A stretch of DNA of 64,000 nucleotides from Demequina muriae. Its GTDB lineage: Bacteria > Actinomycetota > Actinomycetes > Actinomycetales > Demequinaceae. How positions within the stretch are numbered: the first letter of the stretch is position 1; each line of letters begins with the position of its first letter. Shown here piece by piece: positions 42,403 through 50,231 of this stretch. The notes beneath the pieces are model-generated. The model was not told the DNA's origin. It saw only the letters and a list, made by a program, of their open reading frames with translations, and did not search any database. Position numbers and translations under genes: made by a program. Location: assembly GCF_030418295.1 (NCBI RefSeq), contig NZ_JAUHQA010000001.1, positions 1,054,001-1,118,000 of the forward strand. The letters run 5' to 3'.

Positions 42403-43139
42403 GTCGATGCTCCGTCGTGCTCGACCACTCGCACCGGCGTGCCCGGCGCGAGCAGCGCAGGCGTCTCCCTGGTCTCGTCCCAGAGCTGGACACCGACGGC
42501 CGTGCCGAGCAGCTGCCAGCCGCCCGGCGAGCTGCGCGGGTAGACGCCTGCGTACTCCCCGGCGAGCCCGAAGGCGTTGACAGGGACGCGCGTGCGCGGG
42601 GAGGACCGGCGGGGCACGGCGCGGCCCTCCGGCAGTCCGGACAGGTAGGCGAAGCCGGGCGAGAAGCCGCAGAACGCCACCTGGAACTCGCACTGCACGA
42701 CGGTGGCGACGACCTCCGGCGCGGTCATGTCCCACATCCTCGCCACGGCGTCGAGGTCGGGTCCGTCGAACACGACCGGCACGTCGACCATCGCGCCGGC
42801 GCGGTCCTGAAGCGGCGACAGCACCCACGAGGACAGCTCGCGGATGAGGCGCAGCAGGTCATCGGGGGCCAACACTACGTGGCCGTCGAGACCTGCGCCG
42901 GCCCCGGAATCATGAAGGCCCCCGAGCCCGATGCGGTCGAGCAGCAGCGTGCGCGCCGCGGGCACGATGTCCCCCACGTGCACCGCCGCCGCCCTCTCGG
43001 CCGCCGCGCCCCACCGTGATCGCACCTCGGCGTCGAGGGCCGTCACCCAGGCGGGGTCGCTGAACTCGACGAGCAGCGCATCGGCCCCCACCCGCCGCAC
43101 CTGCGACACCACATCGCCGACCCGCACCGCCTCAGCCAT
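42399..43139 (-). CDS. pxpB: 5-oxoprolinase subunit PxpB
   Basis: 246 residues, KipI/PxpB family, carrying the hallmark FCGFSPGFAYLSGLP and the VNAFGLAGEYAGVYPRSSPG segment. It works with PxpA and PxpC in ATP-dependent 5-oxoproline hydrolysis. 21 bp after the pxpA stop and overlapping pxpC, so one operon. Confidence 0.93.
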   Translation of the reverse strand: MAEAVRVGDVVSQVRRVGADALLVEFSDPAWVTALDAEVRSRWGAAAERAAAVHVGDIVPAARTLLLDRIGLGGLHDSGAGAGLDGHVVLAPDDLLRLIRELSSWVLSPLQDRAGAMVDVPVVFDGPDLDAVARMWDMTAPEVVATVVQCEFQVAFCGFSPGFAYLSGLPEGRAVPRRSSPRTRVPVNAFGLAGEYAGVYPRSSPGGWQLLGTAVGVQLWDETRETPALLAPGTPVRVVEHDGAST

Positions 43140-43160
43140 CGATCGAGCGCCGTCGCCGCG

Positions 43161-43955
43161 CTAGCGGCCGCTGGTGTCGGTGAAGGCCCGCAGCTCGACG
43201 CCCGCGTCGATCAGCGCGCGTCGCACATCGGCCGCGAGCGCAGCGGCTCCAGGGGTGTCGCCGTGGACGCACAGTGATCGAGCCGTCACTGTCAGCGACG
43301 AGCCGTCGTGCGCGACGAGGGGCGTCCCTGCGGCGATCGCCAGGGCGCGCTCCACCACCTGCCGGGGGTCCTTGACCACAGCCCGATGCTCGGCGCGCGG
43401 CACGAGCGTCCCGTTCGGGGTGTAGGCCCTGTCAGCGAACGCCTCAGTGACCGTGGGGAGGCCAGCGGCCTCGGCGGCTTCTAGGAGCTGCGACCCTGGC
43501 AGACCGAGCACGGCGAGGTCGCGGCCCGTGGCCTCGCACGCGATGAGCACTCCGTCGATGACGGCCGCGGCCTGCCTCGAGTCGTGCGTCACGCGGTGGT
43601 ACAGGGCTCCGTGGGGCTTGACGTAGGCGACGCCCGGCCCGGCCGCCGACGCGAAGACCTCGAGAGCGCCGATCTGATATGCGATCTCGGCGGACAACTC
43701 GTCAGGAGGCACGTCCATCGCTCGACGGCCGAAGCCGGCGAGGTCCTGATACGACACCTGGGCGCCGATCACCACGCCCCTCTGCGCGGCGCGTGCACAG
43801 ACCCGACGCATCGTCGCGGGATCCCCACCGTGGAAGCCACACGCCACGTTCGCACTGGTCACGGACTCGAGCAGGGCATCGTCATCCGTCAACGACCAGC
43901 GCCCGAACCCCTCACCCAGGTCGGCGTTCAGGTCGATGACTGTTCCGTCGCTCAC
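43161..43955 (-). CDS. pxpA: 5-oxoprolinase subunit PxpA (LamB/YcsF)
   Basis: 264 residues of the LamB/YcsF TIM-barrel family: DLNADLGEGFGRW, SANVACGFHGGDP, VGAQVSYQDLAGFGRR-like block, YVKPHGALYH and CVHGDTPGA are all present, with the Asp/His metal and catalytic residues. First gene of the operon. GTG 43953-43955 chosen as start, since the family begins just before xIDLNADLGEG; upstream residues are unlikely. It removes pyroglutamate, a spontaneous damage product of glutamine. Confidence 0.93.
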   Translation of the reverse strand: MSDGTVIDLNADLGEGFGRWSLTDDDALLESVTSANVACGFHGGDPATMRRVCARAAQRGVVIGAQVSYQDLAGFGRRAMDVPPDELSAEIAYQIGALEVFASAAGPGVAYVKPHGALYHRVTHDSRQAAAVIDGVLIACEATGRDLAVLGLPGSQLLEAAEAAGLPTVTEAFADRAYTPNGTLVPRAEHRAVVKDPRQVVERALAIAAGTPLVAHDGSSLTVTARSLCVHGDTPGAAALAADVRRALIDAGVELRAFTDTSGR

Positions 43956-44006
43956 GCTCTCAACGTAGCGCGGGTCGGGCGCCCGCACCACGTGCGCGGT
44001 CGGCGC

Positions 44007-44507
44007 CTACTCCCGGAGCCGCAGACAGACGTCGACGGTGCCTTCGAGGCCGACGGGCCCCTCGACCGTGTCGTTGGCGTAGTCCTCGTACCAGCACGCC
44101 CACTCGTCGGGGCGGGTGCCTTCTCCGGGTGTGACCGCGAAGTCGAGGCCCTGCACGTCGCCCCACTCCATGAGCTCCTGGGTGAGGCCGCCGATCCATG
44201 CGTAAGGGCCGCGCTGCGTCGCCACGGCATACCGGCCCTCGTCGAGGCGGCCCACCACGTAGCGGTCCCGGACGCGCGGCACGTTGGCCACCGCCTGGCC
44301 CACCTCCACGGTGAAGGGAGCCTCGGCCGACACGGAGCGGTAGCGGAACAGTCCTGCTCCGATGGGCTCGGCGCCGCGTTGATCGAGGTATGCCTCAAGC
44401 TCGTCGATCGCCGGGCCCACGCGCGCCGGCAGCTCCGCCATGGTGGTGTGCACCGGCAGCGCGATGTAGTCGACGGCCTTGCGCCACTCGACCCTGAACT
44501 CGGCCAT
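44007..44507 (-). CDS. GyrI-like effector-binding domain protein
   Basis: 166 residues of the GyrI/AraC-effector-binding fold, alone with no DNA-binding domain. The front reads DYIALPVHTTMAELPARVGP, followed by GAGLFRYRSV, ANVPRVRDRYVVGRLDEGRY and a Trp-rich TPGEGTRPDEWACWYEDY part containing the ligand Glu and aromatic residues. Such single-domain proteins bind or sequester small hydrophobic molecules, or hydrolyse some of them. It stands between pxpA and a flavodoxin-like gene on the same strand. Confidence 0.75.
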   Translation of the reverse strand: MAEFRVEWRKAVDYIALPVHTTMAELPARVGPAIDELEAYLDQRGAEPIGAGLFRYRSVSAEAPFTVEVGQAVANVPRVRDRYVVGRLDEGRYAVATQRGPYAWIGGLTQELMEWGDVQGLDFAVTPGEGTRPDEWACWYEDYANDTVEGPVGLEGTVDVCLRLRE

Positions 44508-44560
44508 GACGCCAGGCTAGACCCGCACCACGCCTGTGACCAGGGCTCTTGCCTCGACTG

Positions 44561-45298
44561 CTAGCTCGAGCGGTACTCGGGGTTGGGGTGGCCGAAGTGC
44601 TCGCCGGAGCTCCACGCCTCCACCGAGTTGCCGCCCTCGGGGAAGCCTCCGCTCGCCTTGAGCCATGCCGCCATGTGCATCAGGTTCCACGCCATGAAGG
44701 TGATGTTCTTCTGGGTGAACTCGGTCTCCGGTCCGCCGCTGCCCTCGTCCAAGTAGGACGGGCCCGGGCCGACGGCGCCTATCCACGCCGCATCGGCGTT
44801 GGGCGGGATCGCGTAGCCGAGGTGCTGCAGCGAGTAGATCAGGTTCATCGAGATGTGCTTCGCTCCGTCCTCGTTGCCCGTCACGATCACGCCCCCGGTG
44901 CGGCCGTAGAACAGGGACTGGCCGCGGTCGTTGGTCTCGCCCGAGAGGCCGTAGAGCCGCTCGATGAGGCGCGTCGCGACCGAGGACTTCTCGCCCAGCC
45001 AGATGGGCGAGCCGATCACGAGGATGTCCGCGCCGAGAATGCGCTCGGACAGTTCCGGCCAATCGTCTGCGTCCTGATTGCCGCCCGGGACGTCCTCGCG
45101 CATGTCGGGGTTCACCCCAGGGGCGACGTCGTAGTCGACCAGGCGGATCTGGTCCACCTCCACGCCTTGGCTCTCCATGATGGCGATGGCGTCCTCCATC
45201 AGGCCCTGGGTGTGGCTGAGCGCGGGGCTCGGCTTCAGGGTGGTGTTGACGAAGACGGCCTTGAGGCCGGTGAAGTCGTGCGCGGTCGTGTCGGACAT
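44561..45298 (-). CDS. Flavodoxin-fold NAD(P)H-dependent oxidoreductase (paralogue)
   Basis: 245 residues, paralogous to the protein at 4429-5163. GLKAVFVNTTLKPSPALSHT is the FMN phosphate loop, ADILVIGSPIWLGEKSS the second loop, and GGVIVTGNEDGAKH a later turn. AGGAGG 8 nt upstream fixes ATG 45296-45298 as start. Unlike its paralogue it has no MerR-type dyad promoter in front; one GCATCGGCC motif lies in the upstream gap. It is probably constitutive or regulated differently. Confidence 0.85.
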   Translation of the reverse strand: MSDTTAHDFTGLKAVFVNTTLKPSPALSHTQGLMEDAIAIMESQGVEVDQIRLVDYDVAPGVNPDMREDVPGGNQDADDWPELSERILGADILVIGSPIWLGEKSSVATRLIERLYGLSGETNDRGQSLFYGRTGGVIVTGNEDGAKHISMNLIYSLQHLGYAIPPNADAAWIGAVGPGPSYLDEGSGGPETEFTQKNITFMAWNLMHMAAWLKASGGFPEGGNSVEAWSSGEHFGHPNPEYRSS

Positions 45299-45350
45299 GG
45301 GTGGCACCTCCTGAAAGGTGACACGCGCATCGGCCGTCTTCTATTCCGCG

Positions 45351-45599
45351 TCAGACGTCGACGACCCTGGCCCCGCGGTGCTGTTGGACCTCCCACGCGT
45401 TCTTCTCGCGGGTGGCGAGCATCACGACCACGCCCCAGAACCCCAGGTCATCCACGAGGCCCAACGGGCCCAGGAACAGTTCGGGGACGAGGTCGACGGG
45501 GACGATCGTGTAGATCACCGCGGCGATCGCGGTGAGCCACGTCACTGGCGACAGCTTGTGCTCGCCACGGCGCACGGCCTGGAAGAACCTCCACCACAT
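45351..45599 (-). CDS. YkvA/DUF1232 family membrane protein
   Basis: 82 residues starting MWWRFFQAVRRGEHKLSP. TAIAAVIYTIVPVDLVPELF is the YkvA (DUF1232) signature, where a helix ends in P-x-D-L-I/V-P. AGGAGG lies 7 nt before ATG 45597-45599, so the longer frame (from 45689) is rejected. Function unknown. Confidence 0.78.
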   Translation of the reverse strand: MWWRFFQAVRRGEHKLSPVTWLTAIAAVIYTIVPVDLVPELFLGPLGLVDDLGFWGVVVMLATREKNAWEVQQHRGARVVDV

Positions 45600-45660
45600 G
45601 GGCGCACCTCCTGAGGGGTCTGTCTCTACGGTAACCCGGGGTCCGGGCGTCCACAGCGAA

Positions 45661-45730
45661 CGGATCAACTGAGACATGAGCGGGCCCACACGTGAGGAAC
45701 ACCGCGGCGGCGCTCAGTTGATCCGGTCCG
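45661..45730. repeat. Dispersed 19-bp intergenic repeat, inverted copies B and C
   Basis: CGGATCAACTGAG (45661-45673) and its complement CTCAGTTGATCCG (45713-45725) form a 13-bp stem with a 39-nt loop. The right arm extends to 45712-45730, making the same 19 bases (inverted) as at 32134-32152. The gap 45600-45872 also holds two GCATCGGCC motifs (45748 and 45783), and no gene is seen in it. Confidence 0.7.
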
Positions 45731-45872
45731 CCTGTTCGCGGCGCACCGGCCGATGCGCGGGCTGGGCCATGCTCGGCAGCCCGGCCGATGCGGCCACGAG
45801 CACAACGCAGCACTCAGCCGGGTCCGAGAAGTGGTCAGGAGGACAACGCAGCGCGCGCCGTCCGGGAACTGG

Positions 45873-46361
45873 CTAGACGACCTCGCGCAGCAGCCCCGAG
45901 TGCACGTCGAACACGAAGCCGCGCACCTGGGACGCGTCCACCAGGAACGGGTTGTTGCGCAGGCGCGCGATGGACTGGCGCAGGTCCGCGTCGAGGTCCT
46001 TGAAGGACTCGGGCGACCACGTGGGCTTGAGGCCGGTCTCGTCGAGGAGCTCGTTGCGCAGCTCGTCGTCGGTGAACGTCAGCGCGCCGCAGTCCGTGTG
46101 GTGGATGAGGATGATCTCGCGCGTGCCGAGCTTGCGCTGCGAGATCACCAGCGAACGGATCATGTCGTCGGTGATGACTCCGCCAGCGTTCCGCATCACG
46201 TGCGCGTCGCCCACCTCGAGCCCGAGCATCGCGAAGGTGTCGAGGCGGGAGTCCATGCACGCGACGACCGCCAGCTTGCGGCGCGGGGGCAGCGGACGGT
46301 CGGGAAGGTAGGACTCCGCGTAGGTCGCGTTGTTCTGGATCAGCTCGTCGGCGATGCTCAT
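45873..46361 (-). CDS. Beta-class carbonic anhydrase
   Basis: 162 residues. Zinc ligands and catalytic dyad are visible: VVACMDSRLD (Cys35, with Asp37 and Arg39) and IHHTDCGAL (His and Cys). MRNAGGVITDD between them matches the family. It interconverts carbon dioxide and bicarbonate. It is short but complete for the small actinobacterial group. Divergent from an SDR gene. Confidence 0.93.
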   Translation of the reverse strand: MSIADELIQNNATYAESYLPDRPLPPRRKLAVVACMDSRLDTFAMLGLEVGDAHVMRNAGGVITDDMIRSLVISQRKLGTREIILIHHTDCGALTFTDDELRNELLDETGLKPTWSPESFKDLDADLRQSIARLRNNPFLVDASQVRGFVFDVHSGLLREVV

Positions 46362-46545
46362 GTGCTCTCCTGGGCCCGGGGTGGACGTTCACCGGATATT
46401 CTGCCCGATCCGGGACGCAAGGCCGGTGCACCGCTGCTGGCGACGCGTACCCTGGAGTCACCGAGGCCGTACTGCTCTGGCCGATGTGTGCCGTGCCGGT
46501 GTTGTGCGGCCTCGGCCCCCTTTCGCCCCGTGCCACCATGGGCGC

Positions 46546-47316
46546 ATGTCACGCATCTTCATCACCGGATCCTCCCAGGGCATCGGCGCCGAGTGCGCCC
46601 GCCAGCTTCTCGATCTCGGCCACGAGGTCATCCTCCACGCTCGCGACGACGACCGGGCCTCCGCCGCGCTCGCCGCGAACCCTGGCGCCACGGCAGTTCT
46701 CACCGGCGACCTGGCGAGCATCGAGCAGACGACGGCGCTCGCCGCCGCCGCGAACGAGCAGGGGCCCTACGACGCGATCATTCACAACGCGGGGCTCGGT
46801 GGTGACGCTCCCGAACGCGTCACCACCGCAGATGGCATCGAGCGCATCTACCAGGTCAATGTGGTGGCTCCCTACCTTCTGACTGCCCTCATGCCGGTCG
46901 CGAAGCGCATGATCTATCTGACGTCCGGGCTCGAGGCGAATGGTCACTGGCACCCGTACGACCTCCAGGGCTCCACCCGCGAGTGGAACGGCATGCAGGC
47001 CTACTCGGATTCCAAGCTGCAGCTGTCGATGCTCGCGATCGAGATTGCGGCGCTCAACCCGGACTCTGCAGTCAACGTCGTCGACCCCGGCTGGATCCGC
47101 ACCCGCATGGGCGGGGCCGAGGCGTGGGACCCCGTCGAGCTCGGCGCCGAGACCCAAGTGTGGCTCGCTGACTCCGACGAGCCGGACGCGACCACGACCG
47201 GCCGCTACCTCAAGCGTCGCGAGCAGCTCGAGCCAAACCCGACGGTCCGGGACGCCGAGGCGCGAGACGCCCTTGTCTACGAGCTCATCAAGGTGACAGG
47301 CGTGGTGCTTCCCTAG
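46546..47316 (+). CDS. Short-chain dehydrogenase/reductase
   Basis: 256 residues, NAD(P)-binding Rossmann SDR: FITGSSQGIGAECARQL (TGxxxGIG), IIHNAGLGG (NAG), LTSGLEANGHW and the catalytic YSDSK (YxxxK). Substrate unknown. Its end meets a convergent sugar operon across a strong hairpin terminator. Confidence 0.9.
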   Translation: MSRIFITGSSQGIGAECARQLLDLGHEVILHARDDDRASAALAANPGATAVLTGDLASIEQTTALAAAANEQGPYDAIIHNAGLGGDAPERVTTADGIERIYQVNVVAPYLLTALMPVAKRMIYLTSGLEANGHWHPYDLQGSTREWNGMQAYSDSKLQLSMLAIEIAALNPDSAVNVVDPGWIRTRMGGAEAWDPVELGAETQVWLADSDEPDATTTGRYLKRREQLEPNPTVRDAEARDALVYELIKVTGVVLP

Positions 47317-47328
47317 GGAGCCAGGACG

Positions 47329-47371
47329 CGCATCGGCCCTCCACCTCGGTGAGAGGCGAAGGGCCGATGCG
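47329..47371. terminator. Bidirectional terminator made of paired GCATCGGCC motifs
   Basis: CGCATCGGCCCT (47329-47340) and AGGGCCGATGCG (47360-47371) form a perfect 12-bp stem with a 19-nt loop between the convergent SDR gene and sugar permease gene. Placement strongly suggests a terminator for both. It shows that the iterated motif can be recruited as a hairpin arm. Confidence 0.7.
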
Positions 47372-47391
47372 GTGTCAGGGTTGTCGCTGAG

Positions 47392-48570
47392 CTAGCGGGC
47401 TCCTGCGCGGCGCTTGTTCCACACGTCGAAGGCGACTGCCAGCAGCAGCACCATGCCCTTGACGAGGTACTGGGTGGACTGCTCGGCTCCGAGGAGCTGC
47501 ATGCCGTTGGTCATCACGGCCATGATCAGACCACCGACGATCGCACCGGTCACGCGGCCCACACCACCGGTGACGGCAGCGCCACCGATGAACGCGGCGG
47601 CGATCGCGTCGAGCTCGAACAGGTTGCCGGCTCCCGGCTGTGCGCCGTTGGTGCGGGACGAGAAGATCACGCCCGCCACACCGGCGAGGAATCCCATGTT
47701 CAGCATGATGCCGAAGTTGACCCACTTGACCTTGACGCCGGAGAGCGTCGCGGCGGTCAGGTTGCCACCGATCGCGTAGACGTGGCGGCCGAACACCGTG
47801 CGAGTGGTCACCAGCGTGTAGACGATCACGAGGACGGCCAGGATGATCAGCACGTTCGGAAGACCGCGCGAGTTGGCGAGCTGCCAGGCGAACCACATGA
47901 CGACCGCGCCGACGGCGACCAGCTTCAGGATGAACAGCGGCGTCGCCGCGACATCCTGCTTGTACGCGATCGCGGCGCGGCGGGCGCGGAACTGACCGAC
48001 GACGTAGCCCGCGACGGCGATCGCGAAGATCACCAGCGTGAAGACGTCATAGCCTGGTCCGCCGAAGAGCCCGTTCTGGAACCCGTTGGAGATCTTGCCG
48101 TACTCGGTCGGGAACGGCGACAGCGAGACGTTCTCGAGGACGCGGAACGTGAGGCCTCGGAACAGCAGCATGCCGGCCAGGGTGGTGATGAAGGCGGGGA
48201 TGCCCACGAAGGCCACCCAGAAGCCTTGCCACGCACCCGCCAGGATGCCCACGCCGATGGCCGCGAGCACACCCACGTACCAGGGCTGACCTTCCTTGAT
48301 CAGCAGCACTGCGGCGACGCCTCCGGCGAGAGCCGCGATCGAGCCCACCGACAGATCGATGTGTCCACCGATGATGACGATCACCATGCCGATGGCCAGC
48401 ACCAGGATGTGCGCGTACTGGAGGACGATGTTCGTCAGGTTGCCCGGATCGAGCAGCTTGCCGTCCGTCAGGGCGGTGAACAGCGCGATGATCGCCACGA
48501 AGGCCACCACGATGCCGCTCTGGCGAAGGTTGCGAGTCAACAGCTCGCGGATGTTGGAAATCCCGGTCAT
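47392..48570 (-). CDS. Monosaccharide ABC transporter permease (MmsB/GguB-like)
   Basis: 392 residues with about ten helices of the ribose/xylose-type (RbsC) permease family. MVIVIIGGHIDLSVGSIAAL is the diagnostic helix-2 block, and GRHVYAIGGNLTAATLSGVK the loop preceding the EAA-like part. The length and internal insert (~190-240) match the GguB/XylH-like subgroup for xylose, glucose, arabinose or galactose. Last gene of the SBP-ATPase-permease operon; its ATG overlaps the ATPase stop. Confidence 0.92.
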   Translation of the reverse strand: MTGISNIRELLTRNLRQSGIVVAFVAIIALFTALTDGKLLDPGNLTNIVLQYAHILVLAIGMVIVIIGGHIDLSVGSIAALAGGVAAVLLIKEGQPWYVGVLAAIGVGILAGAWQGFWVAFVGIPAFITTLAGMLLFRGLTFRVLENVSLSPFPTEYGKISNGFQNGLFGGPGYDVFTLVIFAIAVAGYVVGQFRARRAAIAYKQDVAATPLFILKLVAVGAVVMWFAWQLANSRGLPNVLIILAVLVIVYTLVTTRTVFGRHVYAIGGNLTAATLSGVKVKWVNFGIMLNMGFLAGVAGVIFSSRTNGAQPGAGNLFELDAIAAAFIGGAAVTGGVGRVTGAIVGGLIMAVMTNGMQLLGAEQSTQYLVKGMVLLLAVAFDVWNKRRAGAR

Positions 48571-50144
48571 GAGTCGTTCTCCTCAGCGCTGGCGCCCGCA
48601 GGGGTCGCAGCGTCTCTCTCCTGGGTCATCAGAGTCATCATTGCTTCTGGCGTGGCGTCCTTGGCGTCCATGACACCGGTGATGCGCCCGAAGGCCAGCG
48701 TGTAGATGCGGTCACAGGTGCCGAGCAGCTCGGGCAGCTCGGACGAGATGACGATCACGCCCTTGCCCTCTGCCGCCAGCTTGTTGACGATCGTGTAGAT
48801 CTCGAACTTGGCGCCCACGTCGATGCCGCGCGTGGGCTCATCGAGGATCATCACGTCGGCGTCGGTGTACATCCACTTGCTCAGCACGACCTTCTGCTGG
48901 TTGCCGCCGGACAGGTTGCCTGCCTTCTGCAGCACCGACGGGGTCTTGATGTTCATCGAGTCGCGGTACTGCTCCGCCACCTTGAGCTCCTCGTTGCCGT
49001 TGACCCAGCCCCGGTTGGTGAGCTTGAACAGAGCGGCAGAGGAGATGTTGCGGCGCACGTCTTCGATGAGGTTGAGGCCGTACTTCTTGCGGTCCTCGGT
49101 GGCGTACGCGATGCCATTGCGGATCGACTCGGAGACGGAACGGGTCTGGATCTGCTCACCGTTCTTGAACACCCGACCGGTGGCGTGGCTGCCGTACGTA
49201 CGTCCGAACAGGCTCATCGCGAGCTCGGTGCGGCCGGCGCCCATCAGTCCCGCGATGCCGACCACTTCGCCGGCGCGGACATTGAAGCTTGCTCCGTCGA
49301 CGACGATGCGACCCGGCTGGGTGGGGTGATGCACGGTCCAGTCCTCGACCCGGAACAGTTCCTCGCCGATCTCGTGGTCGATGCGTTCGGGATAGCGGTG
49401 CTCGAGATCGCGACCCACCATGCCGCGGATGATGCGGTCCTGAGTGGACTCCTTCTCGGACATGTCGATGGTCTCGATCGTCTCGCCGTCACGAATGATC
49501 GTGGTGCGGTCGGCGATGGCTTCGATCTCGCCCAGCTTGTGGGAGATCATGATCGACGTGATGCCGCGCTTCTTCAGCGTGCGCAGGAGCTCGAGCAGGT
49601 GAGCCGAGTCAGAGTCGTTGAGCGCCGCGGTGGGCTCGTCGAGAATGAGCAGGCGCACGTCCTTGGACAGCGCCTTGGCGATCTCGATCAGCTGCTGCTT
49701 GCCCACGCCGAGCTGGCCGACGGGCGTGACGGGGTTCTCGTGGAGCCCCACCTGGTCCATGAGCTCTTTGGCCTCGTGGTTGGCGCGGTTCCAGTCGATG
49801 AGTCCCACTCGGTTGCGACGCTCATTGCCGAGGAAGATGTTCTCCGCGACGGTGAGGTGCGGAACGAGCGCGAGCTCCTGGTGGATGATCACCACACCTG
49901 CGTGCTCTGACTCATTGATGCTCGCGAACCGGGCCTCTTCACCGTCATAGATGATGTCGCCCTCGTAGGTGCCGTGCGGGTAGACCCCGGAGAGCACCTT
50001 CATCAGAGTCGACTTGCCGGCTCCGTTCTCACCACAGATGGCGTGAATCTCGCCCTCTTCGACGTGGAGCTCCACGTCGGACAGCGCCTTCACGCCCGGA
50101 AACGTCTTGGAGATCTTGCGCATCTCCAGAATATTGCGAGCCAT
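48567..50144 (-). CDS. Monosaccharide ABC transporter ATPase (MmsA/GguA-like)
   Basis: 525 residues with two ABC domains in tandem. Domain 1: Walker A GENGAGKSTLMKVL, signature QLGVGKQQLIEIAKA, Walker B LLILDEPTAAL. Domain 2: GLMGAGRTELAMSLFG in place of Walker A (usual for this class), LSGGNQQKVVLSKW, VMILDEPTRGIDVG. It energises uptake of a monosaccharide. The gene begins 87 bp after the binding-protein stop, across a hairpin, and overlaps the permease start (ATGA). Confidence 0.95.
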   Translation of the reverse strand: MARNILEMRKISKTFPGVKALSDVELHVEEGEIHAICGENGAGKSTLMKVLSGVYPHGTYEGDIIYDGEEARFASINESEHAGVVIIHQELALVPHLTVAENIFLGNERRNRVGLIDWNRANHEAKELMDQVGLHENPVTPVGQLGVGKQQLIEIAKALSKDVRLLILDEPTAALNDSDSAHLLELLRTLKKRGITSIMISHKLGEIEAIADRTTIIRDGETIETIDMSEKESTQDRIIRGMVGRDLEHRYPERIDHEIGEELFRVEDWTVHHPTQPGRIVVDGASFNVRAGEVVGIAGLMGAGRTELAMSLFGRTYGSHATGRVFKNGEQIQTRSVSESIRNGIAYATEDRKKYGLNLIEDVRRNISSAALFKLTNRGWVNGNEELKVAEQYRDSMNIKTPSVLQKAGNLSGGNQQKVVLSKWMYTDADVMILDEPTRGIDVGAKFEIYTIVNKLAAEGKGVIVISSELPELLGTCDRIYTLAFGRITGVMDAKDATPEAMMTLMTQERDAATPAGASAEENDS

Positions 50145-50173
50145 CGGTCCTCTCCATTGATGAGGCGGGGGGC

Positions 50174-50209
50174 GCGGTGCCGACCCCTCAGATGAGGGGC
50201 CGGCACCGC
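50174..50209 (-). terminator. Intra-operon hairpin between SBP and ATPase genes
   Basis: GCGGTGCCG-a-CCCCTC-AGAT-GAGGGG-c-CGGCACCGC forms a 15-bp stem with one mismatch and a 4-nt loop. It lies just after the binding-protein stop, the typical position of an attenuator or RNA-stabilising hairpin that raises binding protein levels over the membrane parts. Confidence 0.65.
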
Positions 50210-50231
50210 GGGTCGAGCGGGAGTGCCGAGG

